Positions 45,529 to 55,758 of a DNA stretch of 64,000 nucleotides are shown here, in pieces (within the stretch, counting starts at the first letter, position 1; every line of letters begins with the position of its first letter). The translations under genes were made by a program, and so were the position numbers. The stretch comes from Bacteroidota bacterium. Its GTDB lineage: Bacteria; Bacteroidota; Bacteroidia; AKYH767-A; 2013-40CM-41-45. The notes below the pieces were generated by a model. That model ran no database searches. It saw nothing but the letters and a program-made list of their open reading frames with translations, and was not told the origin of the DNA. Location of the stretch: contig JADJSV010000001.1 in the NCBI GenBank assembly GCA_016711505.1, forward strand, positions 766,425 through 830,424. Direction: 5' to 3'.

Positions 45529-45560
45529 TTTCCTATATAGGTAAAATAGACTTATCTTTG
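45529..45560 (+). promoter_or_regulatory. Promoter of the CCA-adding enzyme gene
   Basis: TATCTTTG at 45553-45560 is a perfect -7 box, with TTTC at 45529-45532 as the -33 box and a 20-bp spacer; the start codon is 20 bp downstream. Confidence 0.65.
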
Positions 45561-45579
45561 CGCCCCTGAAAAGTATCAG

Positions 45580-46986
45580 ATGAAAAAACACCTACAACAC
45601 CGCATCTTTTCTGTGATTGCAGAAGAAGCAGAAGCCATGAATCAACAGGCTTTTGTGATAGGCGGTTATGTACGTGATATTTTTCTTAAACGTGAATCCA
45701 AAGACATCGACATAGTTGTACTGGGAAGTGGAATTGATCTTGCTCAGCATGTTGCTAAAACATTAGGTGATAATGTAACAGTAAACATCTTCCGGAATTT
45801 TGGAACAGCAATGATCAAATTCGATGGATTAGAAATAGAATTTGTTGGAGCACGGAAAGAATCTTACCGACTGGATTCAAGAAAACCAATTGTAGAAGAA
45901 GGCACATTAGAAGACGATCAGAAGCGTCGCGATTTTACTATCAATGCAATGGCCATTCATCTCACGAAATCCAATTTCGGAGAATTGCTGGATCCATTCA
46001 ATGGAGTTAGCGATCTGGAGAATAAGATCATCCGCACACCTTTGGATGCTGACATTACTTTTTCCGACGACCCGTTAAGAATGATGCGGGCAATCCGTTT
46101 TGCATCTCAATTGCATTTTCAAATTGACAAGGCAGCAATAGAGTCGATCACTAAAAATTGTGAGCGGATCAAAATTGTGAGTGGTGAAAGAATCTCTGAA
46201 GAGTTAAACAAAATCATTCTTTCTTCAAAACCTTCTATTGGACTTGATTTACTATTCAAAACAGGAATATTGCAGATCATTTTCCCTCAGATGTGTTTTT
46301 TGCATGGTGTTGAATACATCAACGGACAAGGCCATAAAGATAATTTTTATCATACCTTGCAGGTTCTTGACAATGTCTCTAAGGTCTCTGATGATCTTTG
46401 GCTACGTTGGGCAGCCATTTTACATGACATTGCTAAGCCTGCAACGAAACGCTTTGAACCGGGCCAGGGATGGACGTTTCACGGCCATGAAGACAAAGGC
46501 GCACGAATGGTAAAGCACATTTTCCGACAACTGAAATTGCCGTTAAATGAGAAAATGAAATTCGTTGAGAAATTGGTTCAACTACATTTGAGACCAATTG
46601 TCCTTGCACAAGAACATGTTACAGATTCAGCGATTCGCCGACTATTATTTGATGCCGGTGATGACATCGATGCATTGATGATGTTATGTCATGCCGATGT
46701 TACAACAAAGAATGAATATAAAATAAAAAAATATAAAGATAATTTCCGTGTAGTAAGCGATAAATTAAAAGAAGTAGAAGAAAAAGATCGGATCCGAAAC
46801 TGGCAGCCCCCTATCACGGGCGAGCACATCATGGAAACATTTAATATCAGTCCCGGGAAAGAAGTTGGAATTATTAAAAATGCCATTCGTGAAGCAATTT
46901 TAGAAGGCGAAATCCAAAATGATTACAAAGAAGCATTTCAATTAATGTTAAAAATAAGTAAGGACCTGGGACTTGCAGAAAAATGA
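45580..46986 (+). CDS. cca: CCA tRNA nucleotidyltransferase / poly(A)-polymerase-type enzyme with HD domain
   Basis: A class II nucleotidyltransferase. The head domain has GGYVRDIFLKRESKDIDIVVLG and DQKRRDFTINAMAI, and the neck has DPLRMMRAIRFASQLHF. The C-terminal half has an HD domain (LHDIAKPATKRFEPGQGWTFHGHEDKGARMV). It probably adds or repairs the tRNA 3' CCA end, which fits the tRNA-His gene here not encoding CCA. Such enzymes are hard to tell from poly(A) polymerases by sequence, so CCA addition is inference. The length of 468 is normal. Confidence 0.92.
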   Translation: MKKHLQHRIFSVIAEEAEAMNQQAFVIGGYVRDIFLKRESKDIDIVVLGSGIDLAQHVAKTLGDNVTVNIFRNFGTAMIKFDGLEIEFVGARKESYRLDSRKPIVEEGTLEDDQKRRDFTINAMAIHLTKSNFGELLDPFNGVSDLENKIIRTPLDADITFSDDPLRMMRAIRFASQLHFQIDKAAIESITKNCERIKIVSGERISEELNKIILSSKPSIGLDLLFKTGILQIIFPQMCFLHGVEYINGQGHKDNFYHTLQVLDNVSKVSDDLWLRWAAILHDIAKPATKRFEPGQGWTFHGHEDKGARMVKHIFRQLKLPLNEKMKFVEKLVQLHLRPIVLAQEHVTDSAIRRLLFDAGDDIDALMMLCHADVTTKNEYKIKKYKDNFRVVSDKLKEVEEKDRIRNWQPPITGEHIMETFNISPGKEVGIIKNAIREAILEGEIQNDYKEAFQLMLKISKDLGLAEK

Positions 46987-47026
46987 CTTCGAAATTCTGA
47001 AAAGAATTGATAAATTTTTATAAAAA

Positions 47027-47056
47027 TTTTTAAAAAGATTTCTTTCTACTTTTGAG
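47027..47056 (+). promoter_or_regulatory. Likely promoter of the pRiA4b ORF-3 protein gene
   Basis: TACTTTTG at 47049-47056 matches TAnnTTTG. The -33 region is an AT-rich TTTT (47027-47030) at 18 bp. It lies 19 bp before the ATG. Confidence 0.5.
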
Positions 47057-47075
47057 CTAGATACAGAATATAACT

Positions 47076-47741
47076 ATGGCAACGTATCGATTAAGAGTAA
47101 TAATAGAAGACCACGAAGAAGTTGTGAGGGATATTGAGATCAAGTCAACTCAGACTTTTAATGATCTGCATTTGTCAATTCACAATTCAATTGGTTTTGA
47201 CAGTGATAAACAGGCATCCTTCTACATGAGTGATGACAACTGGAAAAAAGGGAAAGAGATCACTAACAAAAATCTTTCGGAAGCTGAAGAGGCAACGAAA
47301 GCACGAATGAAAAATGCTCGTTTGTGCGACTTCATTGTTGATCCGCATCAAAAGATCTACTATATGTTTGATTCAGGACTATGGACGTTCCGAATTGAAC
47401 TGATCAAGATCAATCGTGACGAGGACCAATATGCACAATACCCAAGATGCATCAAGTCAAGTGGTGAAGCACCAAAACAGTATGGAACAACGCTTGCTGC
47501 AGCTTTACCTATTCCTGACGATTTCGATTCACTGGAAGATCTTGATGATGATGATGGCGACGAGGATGATACGGATGGCGACATCCTTGCAATCGATGCA
47601 AGCGAATTACCTGAAGGTGAAGAAAAAGATGATACTTTCGTTGCTGCTGTGGGTGATGTAGAGGAAAGTGCTGATGATTTTGGCGCTGACGACGAAAACA
47701 TGCTTGACGATAGTATCTCAGAAGATAAAGACGAATTTTAA
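47076..47741 (+). CDS. Plasmid pRiA4b ORF-3-family protein with acidic tail
   Basis: The 221-residue protein opens with YRLRVIIEDHEEVVRDIEIKSTQTFNDLHLSIHNSIGFDSDKQASFYMSDDNW in pieces typical of the PRiA4_ORF3 family (a conserved domain about 150 residues long, function unknown), and has YYMFDSGLWTFRIELIKI. The last 70 residues are extremely rich in Asp and Glu (DDFDSLEDLDDDDGDEDD) and probably disordered. It has its own promoter and terminator. No plasmid or transposon context is visible despite the family name. Confidence 0.8.
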   Translation: MATYRLRVIIEDHEEVVRDIEIKSTQTFNDLHLSIHNSIGFDSDKQASFYMSDDNWKKGKEITNKNLSEAEEATKARMKNARLCDFIVDPHQKIYYMFDSGLWTFRIELIKINRDEDQYAQYPRCIKSSGEAPKQYGTTLAAALPIPDDFDSLEDLDDDDGDEDDTDGDILAIDASELPEGEEKDDTFVAAVGDVEESADDFGADDENMLDDSISEDKDEF

Positions 47742-47769
47742 TTATCACACATTCCACAATATTATAAAG

Positions 47770-47793
47770 ACCCTCCTACCCGAGGGTTTTTTA
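47770..47793 (+). terminator. Terminator before miaA
   Basis: Stem ACCCTC/GAGGGT (47770-47775 with 47782-47787), followed by T5. Confidence 0.8.
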
Positions 47794-47804
47794 TTTTAAA
47801 TAAA

Positions 47805-48702
47805 ATGAAAAAACTCATTGTAATAGGCGGCCCAACTGCATCCGGAAAAACCGGACTGGCAATTGAAATTGCTAATCATTACAATACTGAGATCATCAAT
47901 GCCGATAGTCGACAGTTTTATAAATACATGAACATCGGAACGGCAAAACCAACGACAGAAGAACAGCCCAAGCAAAACATCACTTTATTGATTTTCTCGA
48001 ACCCGATCAGGAATACAATGCCGGGAGATTTGAAATTGATGCGCTGGCAAAAATCGCAGAGATCCATGAGAAAAATGATTATGCAATAGTTGTTGGCGGA
48101 AGCGGATTATACTTGCGAACACTTTGTGAAGGAATGGATGCTTTCCGGAAACTGATCCGGAGCTAAGAGAGAAATACAATCAGCTTTTCAAAGATCAAGG
48201 ACTGGAAACCATTCAAAAACTGCTATTTGAAAAAGACCCTGATTACTATTTGATCGTAGATATAAAAAATCCGCATCGTATCATCCGTGCCCTTGAAGTT
48301 ATTGAACAAACAGGAACGACCTATTCATCACTCCGTAAAAAAGTCAAAGCGGAAAGACCTTTCAAAATTATCAAGATCGCAATTGATATTTCAAGAGATG
48401 AATTGTATGAACGAATAAATGACCGTGTAGACAAAATGATCTCTGCGGGTCTGGTCGATGAAGTGAAAAATTTAACAAAATACAGAGATTGTAATGCGCT
48501 TAAGACCGTAGGCTATATTGACATCTTCAGTTACCTCGATGGAACAATTTCTTTAGAAACAGCAATTGAACTCATCAAAAAAAATTCACGCAATTATGCA
48601 AAACGGCAGATGACGTGGTTCAATAAGGATGAGGAGTTTCATTGGTTCAGCGCGGAGGAGTTTGATGGAATTCCGGAGTACATTGAATCTCAACTTGAAT
48701 AG
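47805..48702 (+). CDS. miaA: tRNA dimethylallyltransferase (two frameshifts)
   Basis: MiaA adds the isopentenyl group to A37 of tRNAs reading UNN codons. The P-loop GGPTASGKTGLAIEIA is at residues 8-23, then INADSRQFYKYMNIGTAKP. The other parts read HHFIDFLEPDQEYNAGRFEIDAL, YAIVVGGSGLYLRTLCEG and DIKNPHRIIRALEVIEQTG. Adding one A to the AAAA at 47974-47977 and one T to the TTT at 48142-48144 gives an unbroken 299-residue protein of normal size with PETDPELREKYNQLF restored. Two homopolymer deletions strongly suggest sequencing error. Confidence 0.93.
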
Positions 48703-48730
48703 TACATTCTCTCTTTATGTCCTCTTTGTT

Positions 48731-48800
48731 TTCTCTTTTTTCTCTATGGTAAAATTTTAACACAGAGAAAAAAGAGGAAATAAAGAGAGAAAAAAGAGAA
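48731..48800. repeat. A/G-T/C-rich inverted repeat between convergent genes
   Basis: TTCTCTTTTTTCTCT (48731-48745) is perfectly complementary to 48786-48800, and nearly so to 48764-48778, so the 3' arm is duplicated. It sits between miaA and the converging M16 peptidase gene and may end transcription in both directions. Confidence 0.6.
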
Positions 48801-48811
48801 CCATATAATGA

Positions 48812-51601
48812 TTACTCTGGCATTAAGACAAGTTTTGCATAATTGTCCGTCTTAAAATATTTGTCTGCGAAGTGGATAAAGTCTGGTCCTTTAAGCGAAT
48901 TAACCCATTCATTATAAGAATCCATATCGGCTAACTTTTCATTATTCTTATCAGCTGATACCATAGCTGCTAACCAAAAAGAGTTTTCTTTCAATGCCGT
49001 TTCGCGTTCGCGGATGAATGTCTGCTTTATTTTTCAAGATTTTTCTCATCACAACCTTTTGCTTTTACCTCGGCAATCACAGTCAGAACAGCTTGAACCA
49101 ATGAATCAACATTTTCAGGCTTGCAATTGAAGCCAACAGTATTTTCAAGTTTGGAATTGGAAATTAGCAGGGGTTTAAATTGAAACTTACTCCATACACT
49201 CCACTTTTGTCTTCTCGCAAAACTTCTCTTAAGCGGATACTGACCAATTTATTCAATGCATAAACTTCATTTCTATTCAATGGTGTGTAATCAAAGTCCA
49301 TATTCCATCGCAGAGAGACATAACTTTTAGGGGCAATCCCTTCTTGAACTGTTTTTTGAACTTGCCCTTTCGGATAACGAGCACCAATGTCCTTCCACTT
49401 TTTCACGTTTCCGGTTGAAGGCAAATTGCCAATATATTTTCAGGCAAAATTCTTCAGTGAATCGACATCAAAGTTCCCAACGAAATAAAAATTAGTGCCG
49501 GAAACATCACTCATCAGTTCTTTATAAATTGCAAAAGCTCTTTCTGACTTGATGCTATCAAGAAGCTCCATTGTCATTGGTCTTGCGGCATAATGATATC
49601 CCGACATAAAATAATTTACCGTGTCATTATAAACCGATTGAGGATTTACACTTTTATTTTTCAGTGCTGTTCTTCTGGCTTCCATTAATTGCGCAAAAGC
49701 ATCTTTATCAATTCTCGGCATTGTGTGATACCCATAGATCAATTCCATCAATGTCTCCAGATCTTTAGGAGCACAACTTCCATTCAATCCCTGATAGAGA
49801 GCAGTAATACTTGGAGTACAATTAACTGTTTTACCTGCAAGCATCTTATCCAGCATAGTTGCATCAAATTCACCTAGTCCTGAATTATCGACAATTGCAT
49901 CAGCCGAAATTGCAGAATAAAAATCCTTACGATCTGTAATTGACCATCCACCCTTATTATAACTTGAAAAAATTATCTTATCATTATTGAAATCAGTTGG
50001 TTTAACTGTAACAGTAATGTCGTTTCCAAATTTCCATTTTGTGATACCATATTTTTCATTCTTTTCTTCGGAAATAATAGCAGCAGGGTTTCAGAATTGC
50101 CTCTATCAAAGGTTTGTTACTCACTTTATCTACATATGCTCCAGCTTCGCTACTTTAACATCATTAAACATTTTCTTTACTTCAGCTTCAGTTGGGATAA
50201 CAATTCCATCTTTCTGAGGATAAGTAAATAATGCAAAACAATTCTCACTTCCTGTAAGATAATTTTTTCCTATCACTCCTATTTCATCTAATGTAGCTTG
50301 AGAAATAAAAAAGTATAGTACTCATATTCTTTTTCAATCCCCGGGATTGGTTCTTTTGAAAGAAAGTTGCTTACATATTCCCGGGCATAACCTGATGAAG
50401 GAGATTTATCTCTTTCGTTATATGCACGCTTTATATTATCCAGAGCATCTGCTTTTACGCGGTCTAATTCGGTTTGTGTAAAACCATGTCGACGAATTCT
50501 TTCCATTTCCTGCATTAATACAGTCAGCGCAATTTTGAATTTCGTTTCAGTACATCTTGCACTGATATCAAAAGTACTTTTCGTTCTGACAAACCCTCCA
50601 AAACCCCCGCCGGCAGCGAGAAACGGAGCATCTGCTTTTCTGCTTATCTCACTTAATCTTGCATTCATCATGGATGAGAAAAGCTGCTTGACTATATCAT
50701 CGCGAAAATCATTTATTTTAACATTCGTTACCCGGGGTAATTTGTATAACAATTCAATGCTGGAAGTTGTATTCTCTTTATCTGTTACAGAAGCATACAA
50801 CATATCCTTTGTTGCAGGAACTTCATATGCCTGCCAGACTTTAGCAGATTTTTTAGCAGGGACTTTCGAGAATTGTTCTTTGATCTTTTTCTCCATAGCA
50901 TCGATATCGAAATCACCAACTGCGATTACTGCCATCAGGTCCGGACGATACCAATCATTGTAGAATGCTCTGATCGCACTCTGAGGAGTGTTTTCTATAA
51001 TTTCCTTTTTACCAATGGGTAACCGCTCTGCATATCTGCTATCTTTAAAAAGTAATGGCCAATACTGTCGGCGCATTCTTTCACCTGCACCTTGTCCGAT
51101 GCGCCATTCTTCAACAACAACTCCACGCTCCTTTTGAACTTCAACAGAATCAAATGTCAGATTATGCGCCCATTCTTCAAGGATCTGTAAACCTTTATCA
51201 ACTATATCAGATTTGTCTGTAGGAATCTGTAACATGTAAACAGTTTCATCGAAACTTGTATATGCATTCAGATGCGGTCCGAATTTTGTTCCGACTGATT
51301 CAAGGTAATCGATCAGTTCATTTTTCTTAAAACTTGCGGTTCCGTTGAATGCAAGATGTTCTGTCAAATGGGCAATCCCTTGCTGATTGTCGTCTTCAAA
51401 ATTAGAACCGGCATTCACTGCCAATCTTAATTCTGCTCTCTGTTCTGGTTTTGAATTTTTCCTTACGTAGTACTTCATTCCATTTGGCAGCATTCCGATT
51501 CTGATCTTCGGATCAATTGGAATTGGTGCATCGATTTCAATTTGAGCGAATCCGGTATATGATGAACACCATAACAGGACTATTAACAATAGCTTCTTCA
51601 C
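48812..51601 (-). CDS. M16-family (insulinase-like) zinc metallopeptidase, multiply frameshifted
   Basis: The N-terminal part (51601-50288) has a signal peptide (KKLLLIVLLWCSSYTGFAQ) and the M16 inverted zinc motif HLTEH at residues 78-82, with Glu further on (VVVEEWRIGQGAGERMRRQ). The later parts at 49856-49440, 49424-49164 and 48994-48812 continue the same protein (YGYHTMPRIDKDAFAQLMEARRT; PKSYVSLRWNMDF; YFKTDNYAKLVLMPE). Together they span about 930 residues, typical of two-repeat periplasmic M16 proteases (PqqL-like). At least four frame breaks occur. Confidence 0.85.
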
Positions 51602-51673
51602 AGGCTGTATTTTTTGATTGCTGAAAGATAAAAGTTTCTTTGAAAACTATCGCACTCCTGCTATATTTATCCA

Positions 51674-53391
51674 ATGAAGAAACTACTGTTTTTCCTCTTA
51701 TTAACACATTCTTTGCAATTAAAATCGCAAGAATCCGGGATAACTAATCATTCATTGACTTATGATGAGTTAATTGCAGAATATCAGCGGCTGGATAAAC
51801 AATTTGAATCTGCTTCTTTAATTCCTTACGGGAAAACAGATTGCGGAGAATCATTACAGCTATTTGTTATTTCTGCGAATGGAATAAATCAGCCAAAACA
51901 GATTCATGAACAAAATAAAATTGTGCTTTTTTATAAACAACGGAATACATCCAGGTGAACCTGATGGTATGGATGCAAGTCTGCGATTTGCAAAAGACCT
52001 TTTGTACAAAGAAAAATACCGCGACCTACTTAAAAATGTAGTAGTATGTATAATACCTGCATTTAATATTGACGGTGCTCTCGAAAGAAATTCAAATAGC
52101 AGGGTTAATCAGGATGGGCCTGCCGAATATGGTTTTCGCGGAAATGCAAAAAACCTTGACTTGAACAGGGACTTTATAAAAACAGATGCTTTGAATACAA
52201 GGTCATTAAAAATGATTCTTCATCAATGGGATCCTGATGTTTTTGTAGATACACATGTATCAGATGGCGCAGACTACCAATACACAATGACTTTAATAAG
52301 TTCACAACACAGTAAGGCCAGCCCACCAATTGGTACTTACATGAAGGACATATTCACTCCTTCTCTGTTTAATTCTATGAAGGCAAAAAATGACGAAATG
52401 ACTCCATACGTCTCAACACTTGTAGAAGAAGGTGTCCCTGATAGTGGCATTGTTGCATTTTTAGAAACGCCACGATTTGGAAGTGGATATGTTACTCTGC
52501 TAAATTCATTTTCATTCATAACAGAAACCCATATGCTTAAACCATTTCCTGAACGTGTAAACAGCACTCAAAGATTTTTACATTCTCTGATTTCAATTTG
52601 TGATGAAAAGAAAGATGCAATTATCAATGCCAGAAAAAAAGCTTTTGAGTACGATCTGGACATGAAAACTTTCCGTTGAACTATGAAGTCGACCTCAGCA
52701 AAAAGACGAACTTTTATTAAAAGGCTAGGAATTTAATTTTGAAAAAAGTACAGTCATCACCAGTATGCGTTTAAAATATGACCACAAAAAACCTTATGAA
52801 AAGGTAATACCATTCTATAATTATTATGAACCAAAAGATTCTATTCTGATTCCGAAGTATTTTTATGTCCCGCAAGCTTGGGAAAATATAATCCGGATGA
52901 TTGACGCCAACGGAGTAAAATCGACACGTATAACGCAGGATTCAATTTCAAGTGCAACCACTTTATATATCAAAGATTATAAAACGACAGGTTCTGCATA
53001 TGAAGGCCACTATCTTCATTACAAGACTCAAACAGAATCTAAAGTAGAAAATAACAAATTTAAAAAAGGCGACTATTTGATCGATTGCAAACAAAAGCAC
53101 ATAAGAATACTTCTTGAAACTCTTATGCCGTCAGCCGAAGACAGTTATTTTAACTGGGGATTTTTCGATTCAATTCTTCAACAAAAAGAATGGTTTTCTG
53201 CCTATGTGTTTGAGGATATTGCTGAAAAACTTTTAGCAGAAAACAGTCAACTGAAGAGTGATTTCGTTAAGTGGCAATCTGAACATCCGAATGAAGATGA
53301 ATATAGTCAGCTTTACTTTGTTTACTCACACTCTGATTATTTTGAAAAGAGTTTTAAGAGGTATCCGGTGCGTCTGATATACTCTAATTAG
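51674..53391 (+). CDS. M14-family zinc carboxypeptidase, multiply frameshifted
   Basis: Three frames give one protein: a signal peptide with LTYDELIAEYQRLDKQFESA and YGKTDCGESLQLFVIS; then FINNGIHPGEPDGMDASLRFAKDLL with the zinc ligands HPGEPD, PAFNIDGALERNSNSRVNQDGP and DVFVDTHVSDGADYQYT; then a C-terminal domain from 52765 (MRLKYDHKKPYEKVIPFYNYYEP). Breaks lie at the T run near 51933-51938, and between 52669 and 52745 (at least two shifts and one TAG). It is a secreted peptidase of about 570 residues. Confidence 0.82.
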
Positions 53392-53410
53392 TATCGTGTT
53401 GGTGTTTCTA

Positions 53411-53468
53411 CTTACTCTTAAACTTACTCTTAATCTTTTATTAGTGTAAAAGTTAGTTTAAGAGTAAG
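53411..53468. repeat. Inverted repeat CTTACTCTTAAAC between convergent genes
   Basis: CTTACTCTTAAAC (53411-53423) pairs perfectly with 53456-53468, and CTTACTCTTAA is repeated directly inside the left arm. It lies between the M14 peptidase gene and the converging gene at 53533. Confidence 0.6.
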
Positions 53469-53470
53469 TC

Positions 53471-53502
53471 AAAAAAAATCCGGGCTGCGTATACAACCCG
53501 GA
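53471..53502 (-). terminator. Terminator of the 119-residue protein gene
   Basis: Stem CCGGGCTG/CAACCCGG (53480-53487 with 53494-53501, one G:T), followed on the minus strand by T8. Confidence 0.85.
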
Positions 53503-53532
53503 CTTCCTCTCTGAAGAATTAAACAGTAACTT

Positions 53533-53892
53533 TTAATCCATGACATCACCTGTTCTCACATAGAGATCCTGCAGTTTTACTGACAGTTCTCTGATCAGAT
53601 CCAGATCATCGACAGACAGCTGGCTAAAATCATCGCTGACATTAGAAATTTGTTTCTGTTGACGTTTTGTCTGTGGATATTCAATCTCTTTACATAAGAT
53701 GTGATCGAGTAATCCGTTAAAGTATCGCTGGCGATCAGCCGGATTTAACTTTTTGATTAAAGAGCGGATACTTTGTACATGACTTTCAATTTCCACTTCA
53801 ATGTGTACATGATTAGTTTGATTTTCCACAACTTTTAGTTTGGGAAAATCTCTCTCCGTTGATGTGTTAAGTTTGTTGATTTCTTTGCGCAT
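53533..53892 (-). CDS. Hypothetical protein, 119 residues
   Basis: A hydrophilic protein with no signal peptide and mostly helical character (ESHVQSIRSLIKKLNPADRQRYFNGLLDHILCKEIEYPQ; LSVDDLDLIRELSVKLQDLYVRTGD). I do not recognise a family. It lies downstream of the histidine kinase on the same strand (72-bp gap), with its own terminator, so it may be part of that signalling unit. Confidence 0.65.
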   Translation of the reverse strand: MRKEINKLNTSTERDFPKLKVVENQTNHVHIEVEIESHVQSIRSLIKKLNPADRQRYFNGLLDHILCKEIEYPQTKRQQKQISNVSDDFSQLSVDDLDLIRELSVKLQDLYVRTGDVMD

Positions 53893-53963
53893 GGGTCTTA
53901 TTATCTTGTACAGACAATATTACACCACACAGAAAAAAGAGTTGGACGATGATTGTGTAGTTC

Positions 53964-55346
53964 TTACACTACAATGGTAGCAGCGATCATCACCGGATCT
54001 GCCATTTTCTTATTCTTAGGCCAGAAAAACTTGAAATCTGCACCTTTACCAAGGTCAGATTCTACCCAAACCTTACCACCACCTTCTTCAATTATCTTCT
54101 TTACGATGGCTAATCCGACCCCTGTACTCTCTACATCGTCACGACGATTCAAGGTCTGGAAAATAACAAAGATCTTTTCATGATACTGTGGCTCAATTCC
54201 CGGACCATTATCTTTAACGGAAAAAGTAAACCCATCGGGAGTTTCAGTCGAAGAAAAAGTAACTTTGATCTTATCCTTATCATTATATTTAATGGCATTT
54301 CCGATCAGATTACTGAAAACCTGAGACAGCCTGATTCGATCCGTATATAAAGTCGGCAAAGGATTGTTGAAGATTATTTCTACATTCTCCGGCTTACCAA
54401 TAAAATCAACTGTTTCTTCTACGAGTTTATTGGTATCGATTTGTTCGTCTTCACCAACACGGCGATCTGCACGTGAATAATCCAGGATGGCATTGATCAG
54501 ATCTTCCATTCTGTTTACACGCTGTTTGATCATGTCAAAATTAGTCCGGACTTCTTTAGTCATTGTATCACCGGCATCTTCCTCAATCCATCCTGTTAAA
54601 TTTCCGATTGCACGCAGTGGTGCCTTAAGGTCATGTGAAACGATAGATGCAAATTTGTCGAGTTCTTGATTTGACTTTTCAAGATATTCAGAATACTCCT
54701 GGAGCTTTTTGTTATTAAGTATTAATTGATCTTTTTGAGCACTGATTCTTTGGATAATGACATTTTTACTGCTATTCAAGTAATTGCTTTGTGCAGCTAC
54801 CAAAAACAACCCAAAAATAAATGTTGTTAAAGCATCCTGATGAATCAGACTGCTGTCTTCTTTAAAAAGCAGATAGTTTGAATAAGTTGTAAATTCAGAG
54901 ATATAATAGAAGTATCCCACATTCAAAATTGCTGCAATTGTAAACATAGTCCCACCTCTTGGGCCAAAGAACATAAACGCAGTCATAATGATAACGCACA
55001 TATACATTGTACCTGTATTCATTATCCCTCCGGCTGTATATGCCTGGATATGTATTACCAGAAAAGTACCGATTAAGGCTACAGAATAAGCTATCGGTAA
55101 TTTTGTTAAATTGTTAACTGTCAAAAAGTTAACCATTATTACTGTAGCTAAAATATACATCAGCGTTGCAGTCAGACTACTACCTTCAAATGTGGCAGAA
55201 ATTTGAATGGCCGTAAATAAGCTAACGCCAAATCCGGTAAACGACAAAATACGAAACAGCGAGAATCGCTGTCGTGACATTAGATCGTCAGTTGAGATTC
55301 GCTCGTACAAGTGTTGGCGCAACAACAATTTTAGAAGCAATTTCAT
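53964..55346 (-). CDS. Membrane sensor histidine kinase
   Basis: The 460-residue protein has about six N-terminal membrane helices (residues 30-200), a coiled linker (RISAQKDQLILNNKKLQEYSEYLEKSNQEL) and a HisKA domain with the phosphorylated His238 in VSHDLKAPLRAIGNL. The ATPase domain has NLIGNAIKYNDKDKI (N box), DNGPGIEPQ (G1), IFQTLNRRDDVESTGVGLAIVKKII (F and G2) and GGKVWVESDLGKGADFKF. The DLKAP form and the adjacent rcp1-like response regulator on the opposite strand are typical of phytochrome-type signalling kinases without the photosensor. The signal is unknown. Confidence 0.9.
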   Translation of the reverse strand: MKLLLKLLLRQHLYERISTDDLMSRQRFSLFRILSFTGFGVSLFTAIQISATFEGSSLTATLMYILATVIMVNFLTVNNLTKLPIAYSVALIGTFLVIHIQAYTAGGIMNTGTMYMCVIIMTAFMFFGPRGGTMFTIAAILNVGYFYYISEFTTYSNYLLFKEDSSLIHQDALTTFIFGLFLVAAQSNYLNSSKNVIIQRISAQKDQLILNNKKLQEYSEYLEKSNQELDKFASIVSHDLKAPLRAIGNLTGWIEEDAGDTMTKEVRTNFDMIKQRVNRMEDLINAILDYSRADRRVGEDEQIDTNKLVEETVDFIGKPENVEIIFNNPLPTLYTDRIRLSQVFSNLIGNAIKYNDKDKIKVTFSSTETPDGFTFSVKDNGPGIEPQYHEKIFVIFQTLNRRDDVESTGVGLAIVKKIIEEGGGKVWVESDLGKGADFKFFWPKNKKMADPVMIAATIVV

Positions 55347-55554
55347 GTTATTTGGTATTCAGAATATATGAATATACGAATTTTGTCATGTTTTAGATAC
55401 CAAACTGTAATATTTGGAGTCAATATTGTATTTTTTTAAAAAACTATTGTTTAAAAATTGAGTTATATACCCTGAGGAGCTTATGAATTAATTTCTACTT
55501 TTGGACAATTAGTTGATTAGTTTCAAACCCGTCTTACTTTCACTAAACTGCTGT

Positions 55555-55758
55555 ATGGATAAATTAGTAAATATTCTTCTTGTTGACGACGACGAAGTGG
55601 ATTGTATGAATGTACAGAGAGCATTCAAAAAAAGTAGTATTCTGAATCCTTTGACAATTGCACATAATGGTGTTGAAGCTTTAGACCTGCTCAGGGGTAC
55701 AAATGGTGCCGATAAGATCACACCTACTCCAAGGGTTTTTTTTATGCAACAAGCTTAA
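55555..55758 (+). pseudogene. Truncated response regulator receiver domain (Rcp1-like)
   Basis: From ATG 55555 the product starts like a stand-alone receiver: MDKLVNILLVDDDEVDCMNVQRAF, with the acidic pair DDD, then HNGVEALDLLRGTNGADKITPTPRV. It then ends after 67 residues (FFMQQA) where the family continues with the phospho-acceptor Asp (ILLDINMPxMNG) for another 70. The normal coding sequence stops exactly where the converging gene's stop codon begins (55742). Without the acceptor Asp it cannot be a working receiver. Either a deletion or an assembly junction lies at about 55738. Confidence 0.7.

Noticed and set aside
47360..47757. Ser- and His-rich minus-strand frames of 113 and 82 codons
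   Set aside because: They are antisense to the Asp/Glu-rich tail, whose repetitive GAT/GAA codons give Ser- or His-rich shadows.
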